Shown piece by piece: positions 23,432 to 33,964 of a DNA stretch of 64,000 bases; position 1 is the stretch's first letter, and every line of letters starts with the position of its first letter. The position numbers and the translations under genes were made by a program. The notes beneath the pieces were generated by a model that was given only the letters and a program-made list of their open reading frames with translations, had not been told where the DNA came from and made no database searches. Source of the stretch: Fomitopsis serialis (Eukaryota > Basidiomycota > Agaricomycetes > Polyporales > Fomitopsidaceae); the NCBI RefSeq assembly GCF_022376445.1, contig NW_025955019.1, positions 62,001 to 126,000 on the forward strand. The letters run 5' to 3'.

Positions 23432-24675
23432 ATGCCTGTTCCCGACGGTAAGCCGCAGTTTGGAGTGGGATCCTATCCAATGTCGCCTTCGGGACTGATC
23501 CTCCCCGATGCTGTAGGGCTCATACCGCGGCCCCGCAGCAGGCCTAAAGCGCTGTACACCGGAGCCGGTTGTCTCAAGAGACAAATGCGCATGAGTTCTA
23601 AGAAGTTCGCCCGCTTTCGGGTGAGAGACACGCGATCCGTCGTGAACGAATGCATGTCTGAGTCTGACTGTGATCAGGACCTGATGCATCGCTCCTTAGT
23701 TCGGCACCTCGACGTCAGAGGAAAATACCTGGAACAGAACAGAGACTGCCTCGCGCGGCATTACGCGGAGGTATGTATCCCCGACTGACTGAATGATCGT
23801 GTTCTTCTTCAGATGGTATGCATCCAACTAATAAGCTAACCCGCTTGTTTAGGTGGCGCGGACGTGGAAGGACGCCCACAAGTACGAAGGGAAATGGCCA
23901 ATCCATATGTACACGGTCTATTGGTACAGTAAATGCGGGCGGAGATGCATACGCCAAGTTATGAGTGAATGAACTCACGAAGGAGACCTTTCAGAGGTAC
24001 GTGACGTTGCTCTGTCAAGGGAAATTCGACATTCAAAGCGGCCGGCTCATTGGTGTCTTGCTGGGAAGACGGACTCCGGCTCAGACTTCACTCTGGACTC
24101 GGACGATGACAATCAGCGCAACTCTGCGCGGAGGAGCAAGATGCGCGTCGATAAGCCTCATTCGAAAGGCTCGGCGCGGTCCACACCGGCACAGGACGCC
24201 GGTGGGGGTCAGGTCGAGGTATGTCTGCTCATTTGCCTCTGTCCTTAACATACCATGCTCACATATCGCGCAGCCTCACACGCAGTCACGAACCGCTTCT
24301 GCATATAATTCCGCCTCCTACGTGCAGCCTCGTCCCGGGCCCAGTCAGTCCTCACGAAGCAACACTCAGGCATCACACGCAGCTGCCCCTCACCACCCAT
24401 CGGACCGCCGGGAACCCCAAGTTCCAGCCAAGCCCAACGACGGGTTCGCTGCCATCCTCCGCCTCCTCTGCTCGCTGACGCCGTCCCTCGAGCACGTCGC
24501 CGAGCAGTGTAAAACGGCGGGTGTCAAGGACGCGGAGCGGCTGCGCGTGGTCGCGGGGTGGGAGACTAGGAAGCAGCGGAAGTGGCTGGTCCGGGAGTTG
24601 ATGGTGGATCCGTTCGAGGCGGAGGTGCTTCACGAGGCGTTGGACGAGATCAGGCGGGGCGTGAGGAATGTGTGA
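23432..24675 (+). pseudogene. Family P member P3, one premature stop
   Basis: Exons 23432-23447 (MPVPD), 23517-23620 (104 nt; GLIPRPRSRPKALYTG to KFARFR), 23678-23770 (93 nt; ending LARHYAE) and one from 23853 (VARTWKDAHKYEGKWPI) follow the family layout. The last exon starts near 24274 after an intron at 24219-24273 and ends with RLLCSLTPSLEHVAEQ and EALDEIRRGVRNV. An in-frame TGA at 23970-23972 interrupts exon 4; P4 is open at this position. A short intron cannot remove it without breaking the frame. It is probably a non-functional copy, or translation ends early and loses the C-terminal unit. Confidence 0.6.
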
Positions 24676-25124
24676 GTGCGTGGTGGATGTGCGAGCGTGG
24701 CGGCGTCCCGCGAGAGTGAGGCTGGCTGTGTATGAACATACTATATTGTGACTGCGTTCTTCCCTGTTCTTTCGAGGGGATTCTAACGCGACGCTGTAGT
24801 GTGCAGCGCAGCCTAGTGCGGGGGAGCCAAGCCGCCCGCGGCCGCGCGGAGGTGTCATTGGGCAATGCTATAAGCAGAGCTTGTCAAGTAGGTGAATCGC
24901 TGTAAGTGAGCAGGTACAAGACACGGTCCATACTACACCTCATACCCAACCAGCAGCCTGAGGAAGCGGCAGTACAGCTGGCGACGTACTAAGGACGCGT
25001 CGTGTCCCCGTGACCGCTTTCCTCGACGTGTGAACGCCCGTATGTCATTTTGTAAGTAGTCACTAGTCACTAGTCATGCATTCATGGCCTGCTCAACGCC
25101 TGGCTCGTTGACTGTCCTTCCATA
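24676..25124. other. 3' flank of P3, duplicated
   Basis: Matches 27890-28290 in unit 2. No gene. Confidence 0.5.
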
Positions 25125-25190
25125 GAGCGGTTGCCGAAGCCCCCGTATAAGATCACATCATGTTCGAGAGAACCTACGTGTCTCGAACGC
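25125..25190 (+). pseudogene. Exon-2 fragment of a P5-type gene at the duplication junction
   Basis: After the acceptor CCATAG the sequence encodes RLPKPPYKIT and EPTCLERE, as in exon 2 of P5 (28736-28800). It then switches to the methyltransferase upstream copy. The first exon is absent upstream. Confidence 0.7.
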
Positions 25191-26678
25191 GAACGACAAC
25201 GACGGCGACGGCGACGAGAGCAACGACGACGGCGGAGAGCAGTTGAGGGGCAGAGACTCCTTGCGGGGTCCAAAGTCACGGTGGCTGCCAGGCACACACC
25301 GCAGTCGCGCCCCTAGGCGCCCGTCTCTTCTGGCCTGGGCCCGAGCCGGCCCGTCCTTCGCCCACGTCCGCTCGCCGTGCTCGTCATGTCGCGCGTCGAC
25401 CACGCCGTCGGGCGCAGCGAGCACGGGCACCGTGGTCGTCCGCAAGGCGGTCACAAGCGCACTACCCCGCATTCTCGACCGCACAGCTGATGATGGCCAA
25501 CTCTCGCCGCACTCAGCGACCCTCGAGGCCGGCCGCACGGCCAGATGTCAGAACCAGAGAGTAGACTGCGGAAAATCCTTGCCATGTCCATGATTGCAAG
25601 ACCAGATGTGTACTTGCATCCGCCAGTGCTCTTTCGGGATGTGAGTTGAAGGTTGGGTGGACATCACAGGTACTTAGTACGTATGTTCTTCTCGTCCGAC
25701 TGTATACATTGTTCAAAACCAACGCAGAGTCTGTAGTCGTCAAAGATTACGCAGGGATGTGCCACGGCGCAGTCTGAAACGATTCTGCATCAGAGAACGA
25801 ACGACAAATGTATGCAGCGATTCAGTTGGCATTCATACTCAGAGGTTTGCAACAACTAGACGTTCCAGCTGGCGGCAATTCCACAGCACAGGATGTCGTC
25901 CGTCAATACGGTTGCGAACACTGAGCTGTCCTCGCTTCGGCCTTTTCTCGTACGACTCTGTCCGCACTCGCCATGCATTACGCGGATGAAGCCTCCATAC
26001 GCGATTCCGTGCAATCCTGACCGTGGCAATGCCTCCATGTTCCGGCGGTCACACGAGTAGTCTCATTGTACTGGCCACTGTTTCTTCGACATAAAACTAT
26101 GGATAACAGAGCTGCGTCGTCGAAGGTGCGCAAAAACACGTCTGTAAACGTAACACTGTGTCTGGTGTCTTGTACGTCGCCGATGGAAGTATGGGGTCTA
26201 ACAGGCCCTGTTCAGCGACGTCTATGGTACTGTATGGAGGAGCAATAAATGGTCCAGCATGCGTTCTGCGAAGATCGCACTTCGCGAATGCGGAGCGCGT
26301 GACCTTACACCTCCCGGCCGTCTCACATCGATACACGGATGATGATAGCGGTCCACAGAGGCTAGAACTCAATATACGAAGCTTCGCACCATATTCAAGT
26401 GCCCCCTCGGAGCAGTTCGGCGCCACGAATCCTGGGGGCAAGTGGCCCTATCTCGTGCCCGCGCTTCTTAACGGACGTGTGCGGGAGAGCGTGCAGGAAG
26501 TGCGCGGGATGGACTCATCAGCGGACCACTCCAGCTTTATACCGGCGATACTAAGGCGATACCACACAGGTGTGTTATCATACCGCTGTCTTCCTTCGAC
26601 GGTACCGCATTTAAGTCCGTCTTCATGGGACGGCACACAGGGCACCCCTTCAGTTAGTTTGACTTGTTCAAGCCCTTC
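25191..26678. other. Second copy of the methyltransferase upstream region and spacer
   Basis: This is the diverged copy of 22140-23430. No independent gene was seen. Confidence 0.5.
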
Positions 26679-27889
26679 ATGCCTGATCCCGACGGTAAGC
26701 CACAGTTTTGAGTCGATCCTATTCAATGTTGCCTTCCGGGTTGATCCTCCCCGATGTGTAGGCCTGATACCGCGGCCCCGCGGCAGGCCTAGCTCGCTCT
26801 TCGTCGGAGACGATTGTCTCCAGAGACAAATGCGCACGAGTTCCAAGGGGCTCGCCCGCTTCCGGGTGAGAGACACGTCATTCATCGTGAACGTATCTGA
26901 CCGTGATTAGGACCTAATGCATCGCTCCATCGCTCGGCACCTCGACCTCAGAGTGAGCTTCCGGGAACAGGACGCAGACCGCCTTAGGTAGCATTATGCG
27001 GAGGTATGTATCCTAGTTGACTGGATAATCATGTTCTTCGATGTCAATAAAATGCATCCAACCAATAAGCTGACCCGCTTGGTTAGGTGACGCGAATGTG
27101 GAAGGACGCCCACAAGTACGAAGGGCAATGGCCAATTCATACTTACACAGTCTATTGGCACAGGCGCACGCGGAGACCCGAAGTCATGTATGAACAAGCT
27201 GGCGACGGAGGTGGTTCGGAGGTATGTGATACTGCTCTGTCAAGTGGAATTCGACATTCAAGGCGGCCGGCTCAATGGTGTCTTGCTGGAAAGGCGGACA
27301 CGGGCTCAGATCCGACTCCGAACTCAGACGATGACAATCAGGGCAACTCTGCGCGGAGGAGCAAGAAGCGCGTCGATAAGCCTCCTTCGAAAGACTCGCG
27401 GCCCGCACCGGCACAGGACTCCGGTAGGGGTCAGGCCGGGGTATGTTTGCTCGTTTGTGTCTGTCCTTGACCACGTTCACATATTGTGCAGTCTCAGACG
27501 CGGTCACGAACCGCTTCCGCCTCTAATCCGCATCCAACGTGCAGCCTCGTCCCGGGCCCAGTCAATCCTCGCAAAGCAACACCCAAGCATCAAACGCTGC
27601 TGCCTCCCACCCATCGGACCGCCGGGGTCCCGAAGCTCCAGACAAGCCCAACGACGGGTTCGCTGCCGTCACTCGCTTCCTCCGCTCACTGACGCCGTCC
27701 CTCGAGCATGTCGCCGTGCAGTTCAGCGCGGCGGGTGTCAAGGACGCGCAGCGGCTGCGCGTGGTCGCGGGGTGGGAGACTCGGAAGCAGCGCAAGTGGC
27801 TGGTTCGGGGGCTGAGGGTGAATGCGTTTGAGGAGGAGGTGCTGCAGGAGGCGTTGGACGAGATTAGGCGGGGCGTGAGGAATGTGTGA
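26679..27889 (+). pseudogene. Family P member P4, one premature stop
   Basis: Exons 26679-26694 (MPDPD), 26762-26865 (104 nt; GLIPRPRGRPSSLFVG), 26911-27003 (93 nt) and one from 27087 (VTRMWKDAHKYEGQWPI) follow the family layout. The linker is SDPTPNSDDDNQGNSAR, and the C-terminal unit runs from RFLRSLTPSLEHVAVQ to EALDEIRRGVRNV. In the 93-nt exon the codon before HYAE is TAG (26989-26991), where P3 has CGG. A TGA seen at about 26709 lies inside intron 1 and does not matter. P3 and P4 thus carry different disabling changes. Confidence 0.6.
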
Positions 27890-28660
27890 GTGCGTGGTAG
27901 ATGTGTCAGCGTGGCGGCGTCCCGCGAGAGTATGCTGACTGTGTATGAACATTCTATATTGTGACTGCGTTCTTTTTGTTCTTGCGAGAGGTTTCTACGC
28001 GAAGGTATATGTGCGCAGCGTAGCCTAGTGCGGGGGAGCCAAGCGGGCGGCCGCGCGGAGGTGTCATTGAGCAATACCGTAAGAAGAGCTTGATCAGTAC
28101 GTAAATCGCTGAGAGTGAGTAAGTACGAGACACCGGACATCCTATATCTCATACCTGATCAACAGCCTGAGCCCATAGATCCAAGGACCCGGGCGGTACA
28201 GCCGGCGACGTACTACTAGTAAGGACGCGTCGTGTTCCCGCGACCGCTTTCCTCGACGTGTTAACGCCCGTAACTGATGTCATTTTGAAAGTACGCAGTG
28301 GCCCACTTATCCTCTTACAGCCATCTTCGCCGCTGATTCCTCATCGCGGAGGGTCAGCGCGGGCAGGTTCCACGGGAACAGACTCCGACTCACCTGCCGC
28401 CAAGTGCGACATTATTCTCCACAGCAGCCTTCAGATGGACTCGGGCCTCCGAGTGTACGGTAACAGGACCGTGATCGATATCGTCCCGGTGCTAATGCTC
28501 TCTCTCATGAGGAGGGCTAGAACCCTGAAGTTCTTCGAGCGCCGATGCTACTAACGAATATTTCCACCGGGCTCGTCCCCGCCCCAAATGATGCATATAA
28601 GGTCAGATCCTTGTCTATCGCCGTTGGGATCGATACACGCATCCCCTTGAAGTGTGAGCA
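27890..28660. other. 3' flank of P4 and upstream region of P5
   Basis: The first 400 bases match 24676-25070. The remaining part (about 28290-28660) has no counterpart in unit 1. No gene recognised. Confidence 0.5.
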
Positions 28661-29814
28661 ATGGCGGCTCCTCACGGTAAGTGATAGTCATGGCCCGCTC
28701 GATGCCTCGCCGTTGACTGTTCTTCACGTCCATAGAGCGGTTGCCGAAGCCCCCATATAAGATCACATCGTTTTCGAGAGGACCTACGTGTCTCGAACGC
28801 GAAATGCGGCTCTCCAGCCCACAGTTCACTGAGTTTCGGGTAAGACACATTCTGAAGGAAGATACGCCTCAGGCTGACTTGGCTTACCACGCAATACCAC
28901 TGACTCGCTGTGATTCCCTTTGTCTAGATGGTGATGGACCGCTCCATGTGGGCGCACCTGGACTGCAGCAAACGTTTAACTGCACAGGACCCAGCTGCCA
29001 TCAAACGACACTACCGACAGGTAAGTTGTGTATATCTGTCGGCGATTACTGGTCTGCTCCATGAGACAAGATTGCTGAGCTGTCTCTTTGGTTGAGGCGC
29101 GGCACACGTGGAAGACGTCGAGTATGTACAAGGACAGATGGCCCATCGCCGTCTATACGGGGCTCTGGTTTCGATTCTACGTACGATCTAGTCGCCCCAT
29201 GCAAATACATGGGCCGCCGAGAATCAACCACGTTGTGCGACACCGTGACGCGTATGAAGCCTATTCGGATGCGGGTGACAACGCCTCACCTGAACCTGAA
29301 CCACAAGGGCGAGGTGACAGCGCTGCGGATGGACAAGGCGTGCGGAACAAAGGTCATAACTCCGAGGCAATCTCCGGTCATCGTTCTCCGGGTCTGTCTC
29401 GACGGCGCACGTAATGTCGGATGCTGGAAGACAAGTAAGCCAAGTGAATGTAGGTTTCACGCTGCGTGATCACTGTTGCTTTACGTTCTGAGATTGACCT
29501 TGTAGCACCAGGTCGGTCGATCCTCTGGTTCAAACACTGGGACCACCGCTGCAAGCAGTCCATGCGCGGTGCGAAAGCAAAATGGCGACTTTGACCCTGT
29601 CCTTCGTTTCCTCCGTTCACTGACCCCGTCCCTCGAACATCTCGGCCCTCAGTTCAGGCTCGCAGGGATCAGGGATGTGGAGCGTCTGCGCACCATAGCG
29701 ACCTGGGAGCATCCCACGAAGTGGCTGGTGGAGAAGGCGCGAGTGGATCTATTCGAAGAGGAGGTGTTGAGGATCGCGCTGGATGAGGTGCGGAGAGGGC
29801 AGAGGAGCTTGTGA
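28661..29814 (+). CDS. Family P member P5, apparently intact
   Basis: Exons 28661-28676 (MAAPH), 28736-28839 (104 nt; ending SSPQFTEFR), 28928-29020 (93 nt; MVMDRSMWAHLDCSKRL to IKRHYRQ) and one from 29097 (ARHTWKTSSMYKDRWPI) follow the family layout. The linker has DAGDNASPEPEPQGRG. The last exon starts at about 29506 or 29512 (VGRSSGSNTGTTAASS) and carries PVLRFLRSLTPSLEHLGP to LRIALDEVRRGQ. The final intron could not be fixed in phase, so the C-terminal join is uncertain. No in-frame stop is forced. Confidence 0.55.
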
Positions 29815-30129
29815 ACGAGATAGTGACATGGGAGGTTTTACCAGCAGTTGAACTCGTCAGGGTTCGTGCAACGTCCGAATGCAGCCACATCCAATGTACA
29901 ACAGCTTCGTCACGGCAGTTTGCTGTCAGAGTATTATATATTGCCTGAACGGGAGTACCATACATTGCGATCGCGAATAGATATTTGAACGAACAGACGC
30001 GCGTCATGCTATATCCACAGCCCTGTCAGATCATTTCCGTTCATCGAGACGTCGGTTCGTGCACGACGCACATTCGGAAAGCTACATGTCACCGAACCTA
30101 TGTCTGGACCTTGCCAACACAGGCTCTAC

Positions 30130-30848
30130 TCAAGCACGGCCCTTGACGTTGCGACTCGCACGTGGATCGTAGCGCCCATGCATCTGCCAGAACAGGGCAC
30201 GGTTGAGGACGGCGAAGAGGATGGTGATGAACAGCAGGAAGAGGATCGTGGCCCAGCCGATCCACGCGAACGCAACGAGTGCCGTGAGGATGCGGCACGC
30301 CCGGTACTCGTGGCACCAGCCGAGCTGGGCCCAGAATGTCTGCGCGTGGTGCGTCCATGGTTAGCGGGGCAGAGCGGAGGTAAGGGTGGGACGTACAGAG
30401 GATATGGCAGCGCCGACGAGCCAGAGGATGAAGAGGACGAAGAGCCCAATCATCTCTCCGAGGAAGCTCGAGAAGACGCCGTACTCAAACATTCGGCCTG
30501 GCCAGAGAATGTGCAGCCTGAGGCGGTCCTCTGCTGTCAGCGGCCGTAGTGGATTATCGGATTGTGTATGCTTACGCGAAGAGGGACCACAGGAGCGAGA
30601 GACATGATGAAGCGAGCAATTCGGCGACGATGGGGTCGTAGAAGCTACGACCGTGGTTCAATGGATCGTACGGAGGAAGGTGGGTTGTATATTCAAGTCG
30701 TGCCGCCGTCAAGCCAATCATGACGGCGGAGAACATGAACTGTCGATATCGATGTCAACAAGCATGAAAGACAGTCGGAGAACAGACTCACCAGCAAGAC
30801 ATAGAACAACGTACGGATAGCATTGATACTGCCGACTCCAAAAGGCAT
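30130..30848 (-). CDS. MARVEL-type four-helix membrane protein, 183 aa
   Basis: Four exons: 30792-30848, 30576-30739, 30397-30517 and 30130-30339, totalling 184 codons in phase. It has four hydrophobic segments: VGSINAIRTLFYVLL running into FMFSAVMIGLTAARL; AELLASSCLSLLWSLFA; EMIGLFVLFILWLVGAA; and WIGWATILFLLFITILFAV. After the last comes a short basic tail (DPRASRNVKGRA). Size and layout fit fungal MARVEL/membrane-associating proteins, which act in membrane apposition or trafficking. WAQLGWCHEYRACRIL between helices 3 and 4 is typical of the fungal group. Specific role unknown. Confidence 0.8.
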
Positions 30849-31799
30849 CGTAGAGGACAAGTCGGTGTGTGATAGCGAGCGATGACAACGAAAGAGAGCG
30901 AGTTAGCGAGGCACACGTTGGAAACCTTGTCGTCTCTTATAGCACGCATGAAGAGCCTACATTCAGGCTGTGCTGGAGTACACTGACGGCATACCGGAGC
31001 TTGGTGACAGACACGCACACTGTAACTGACAAAGGCACAAGTATCGCCGCACGCAAACTATGCAACGCAGCGCCCATACGGAGTACAGCCCTTGTATATC
31101 GGTAACACATCTGCACATGAGGCGGCTTCGAGGTCGTCCTGCGCGAGGCGGGCGATGCAGAAGTCGTAGGAACCGAGTCCAACCGATGCCTTCGCCATTG
31201 TATTTGACGGCATAGAGAACGGGACACGGAAGTCGACAAAGTTTGCGATATGCTAGCGCCGTCAGGCAGAGTGGGCAGAGGTCGGTCAACTGACGTCAGG
31301 AAGCCTCGAGGCAACTCGTTCTGGCAACGTGAAATGAAATAGTCGTGTATAACTACGCGCCCAAAGTGCATGTACCATGCGAGGCCAGGCTATTCGTGCT
31401 ATTTGTGCAGAGAGCGGGCGGCAGCAACGCGCTTGATATTGTTAGACTGACCAAAGACTAACCTGACTTCGTGCGCATTGCACTGTCCAGCCGCGGGTTG
31501 CTTCCGGAGCCGAGACGTGGTCTCTCTGTGCATTTCGCTATTCTAGGCGCACCTATTGTTAGAATCGGAACTGACAGAATTACTGAGCACGTACGGAGAT
31601 GCTGATGCTACTGAGATTGCCGGCGACGTCTCGAGTAACCTCAACTTGAGGCTGCCAGTGCAGGTTACATTGAAAGGCACTAATCTCGTTGCACGGGCAG
31701 GTAGCACTCCATATCTCGGAGTGAGCGCTATGAAATAGCTGAAGTGGTTATCTCTTCTGCTGAGTCGAGTCCACGAAGACAGGCAAGTTGAAGTTGGTT
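30849..31799. other. Intergenic between MARVEL gene and PMS1
   Basis: No gene can be supported. Open frames here have no motifs. Confidence 0.45.
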
Positions 31800-31992
31800 C
31801 GAAAGAGACCAGCAGCAGAACGAGCACGTCACGATCACGTGCCTGTGACATTGCGCGGATTAGACGGCGTGAGACGAGTCGCGCAACGGTCACTCCTTTC
31901 TCTTGGACGACCTTCCTCACTCTTCGGAAACTGGCAACTGCCGATCCTATTGAAGTCTTTACAGTTTCTACATCGTGCGGCGGATAGATAGA
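31800..31992 (+). promoter_or_regulatory. Upstream block of PMS1, shared with TFC4
   Basis: Conserved words in order are AAAGAGAC, CACGTCACG, CCTGTGACATT, CGCGGATTAGAC, GCGTGAGACGAGTCGCGC, CGGAAACTGGC, ACAGTTTCTACATCG and GATAGAT. The same words, in the same order and near-identical spacing, lie upstream of TFC4 at 46205-45965 on the minus strand. The copy here contains a CACGTG palindrome. It ends about 80 bp before the proposed PMS1 start. A regulatory role is inference. Confidence 0.65.
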
Positions 31993-32070
31993 TCTCCAAA
32001 CATCATCTAGGAGACTACACGACCGTGACGTGGGCCCTACGACGTGTCCTTGTACTCAGGGAGAGCTGCA

Positions 32071-33916
32071 ATGGCAGTGGCAGACAGCCACTCCGTCGGA
32101 AGCACATCAAGGCTCTCGATGTTGGCTCAGTTCATAGAATTTCCTCTGGCCAGGTGGTCGTCGACTTGCAGACTGCTGTGAAAGAGCTTGTTGAGAACAG
32201 CCTTGATGCGGGCGCGACGTCCCTTGGTACGCAACAAACGATGTCCGCTTTTGAAGACTAGCTCACCCGTCAGCTTGCAGAGGTTCGCTTCAGAGACCAC
32301 GGCGTAGCAAGCTTCGAAGTCATTGACAACGGGTGTGGTATAGCTCCTAAAGACTATGACGCCATAGGTGAGCTCATGACACTCTGGTTGATGATCGTAA
32401 CTGAGGCCACTGTATATAGCCTTGAAACACCATACATCGAAGCTCTCCTCTTTCTCCGACTAGTATCCGTCTCTACGTTTGGCTTCCGCGGAGAAGCCCT
32501 GTCCTCGCTCTGTGCGCTTTCGGAAAATGTAACCGTGACTACCGCAACCGCAGCCGAGGCGCCCATGGGTACTGTCCTCGAGTTCGACACGGCTGGTCGG
32601 CTGGTCAGTCGGCAGAGGAAGGTCGCGAGGCAGGTATTCATCATCATTCATTACGCCGTGCATGCAGCGGCTGCTGGCGAAGCCATTCAATGCGTGGCGC
32701 TCACCATCCATCTGTTAGCGCGGAACAACTGTAGTTGTTTCAGGCCTGTTCAAGCCCCTCCCTGTACGTCGCAGAGAACTTGAGCGCAACGCCAAACGAG
32801 AGTTTGGCAAGGCATTGACACTCCTGTCCGCATATGCCCTGGTTCCTTGCGCTCAAGAGAACAAGGGCGTACGTTTGACTGTCACACATCATGCTCCTGG
32901 AGGGTAAGGCGGCTTCTCCTAGTGGATGGGCCGCGGTTGACCTGACTAACTTTGGTGCGAATATAGAAAGAAGTCAATCCAAATGCGAACAGACGGGGTT
33001 TCTTCTACACGCGCGTCCATCTCTGCCCTTTGGGGCCCAAAGGCCCTTGAGAATATAGTCGACCTCGATGTCGTGTTCCACGTCGAAACCGAGCGTACAG
33101 TGCTGAGGAGGCGAGGCATCGTTGATGGGGATACGTGGGTCCGCTTCCTAGCTCTGCTTGTTCTCTGACTGATTACGCGCTTTCATGACGCTTGTTACTC
33201 AATCCAGCCACTCAAATGAGGTTCGCGTACGTGGCCAGATCTCGAAGTTGGCTGTAGGCTGTGGCAGGAGCGGCACGGACCGACAGTTCTTCTTCGTGAA
33301 CGGGCGCCCGTGCAATCCATCCAAGGTACCGATGATCTGGCCTGACCACGCCTGTCCGCTCACGCGAACGTTCCATGACGCAGGTACAAAAGGCATTCAA
33401 TGAGGTTTATCGTACGTTCAATGCGAATCAGACGCCGTTTATCGTAGCGGACTTCATTCTTCCCACCGGTATGTTCATCTCCCGATTCATGCGGTGTACC
33501 GTTGTTCGCTATGTGTATTCTTGCATCCCTCATTCGTCCGGGGCTGCCGTGTGGCTCGTCACGAGATGGACTCATTGCTCATATCGCGCATGGCTGACCG
33601 CGTTCCCCGTATCGATCAGATTCATTGGACGTCAATGTCAGTCCAGACAAACGGACAATCTTGCTCCACAGCGAGAAGAATCTCATAGAGGCTCTCAAGG
33701 TAGGCCGCTTCCCACTGTGCACGAGTAGTGCTAACCGAGAGCCTGCCTCCCTTGTGACCACCGCCTCCCTCACTCGAGTGCAGGTTGCCCTAGAGGAAGA
33801 ATTCGCACCCTCTCGTGCGACCTATGACATCACTGCTTCTGGCGCTTCGCAAGCACAGGCCAAGGAGAGCACATCAAGACCGCCGAAGATACCGGACGTA
33901 CAGGCGCCCCTCTTCT

Positions 33917-33964
<48 letters not shown>

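Larger units (their letters stand above)
22140..28800 (+). repeat. Tandem segmental duplication, two units
   Basis: Unit 1 (about 22140-25190) and unit 2 (about 25191-28800) align in order: the methyltransferase upstream region, a spacer, a family P gene (P3 or P4), a 3' flank, then the 5' part of a P5-type gene. Unit 2 runs on into complete P5. In unit 1 the P5-type copy stops within exon 2 at about 25190, where unit 2 begins. Unit 1 also lacks about 400 bp that precede P5 in unit 2. Divergence is visible throughout, including small indels, so the event is not very recent. Confidence 0.7.

Noticed and set aside
26695..26761. TGA near the start of P4
   Set aside because: It falls inside intron 1 (GTAAGC..TGTAG), which matches the intron of P3.
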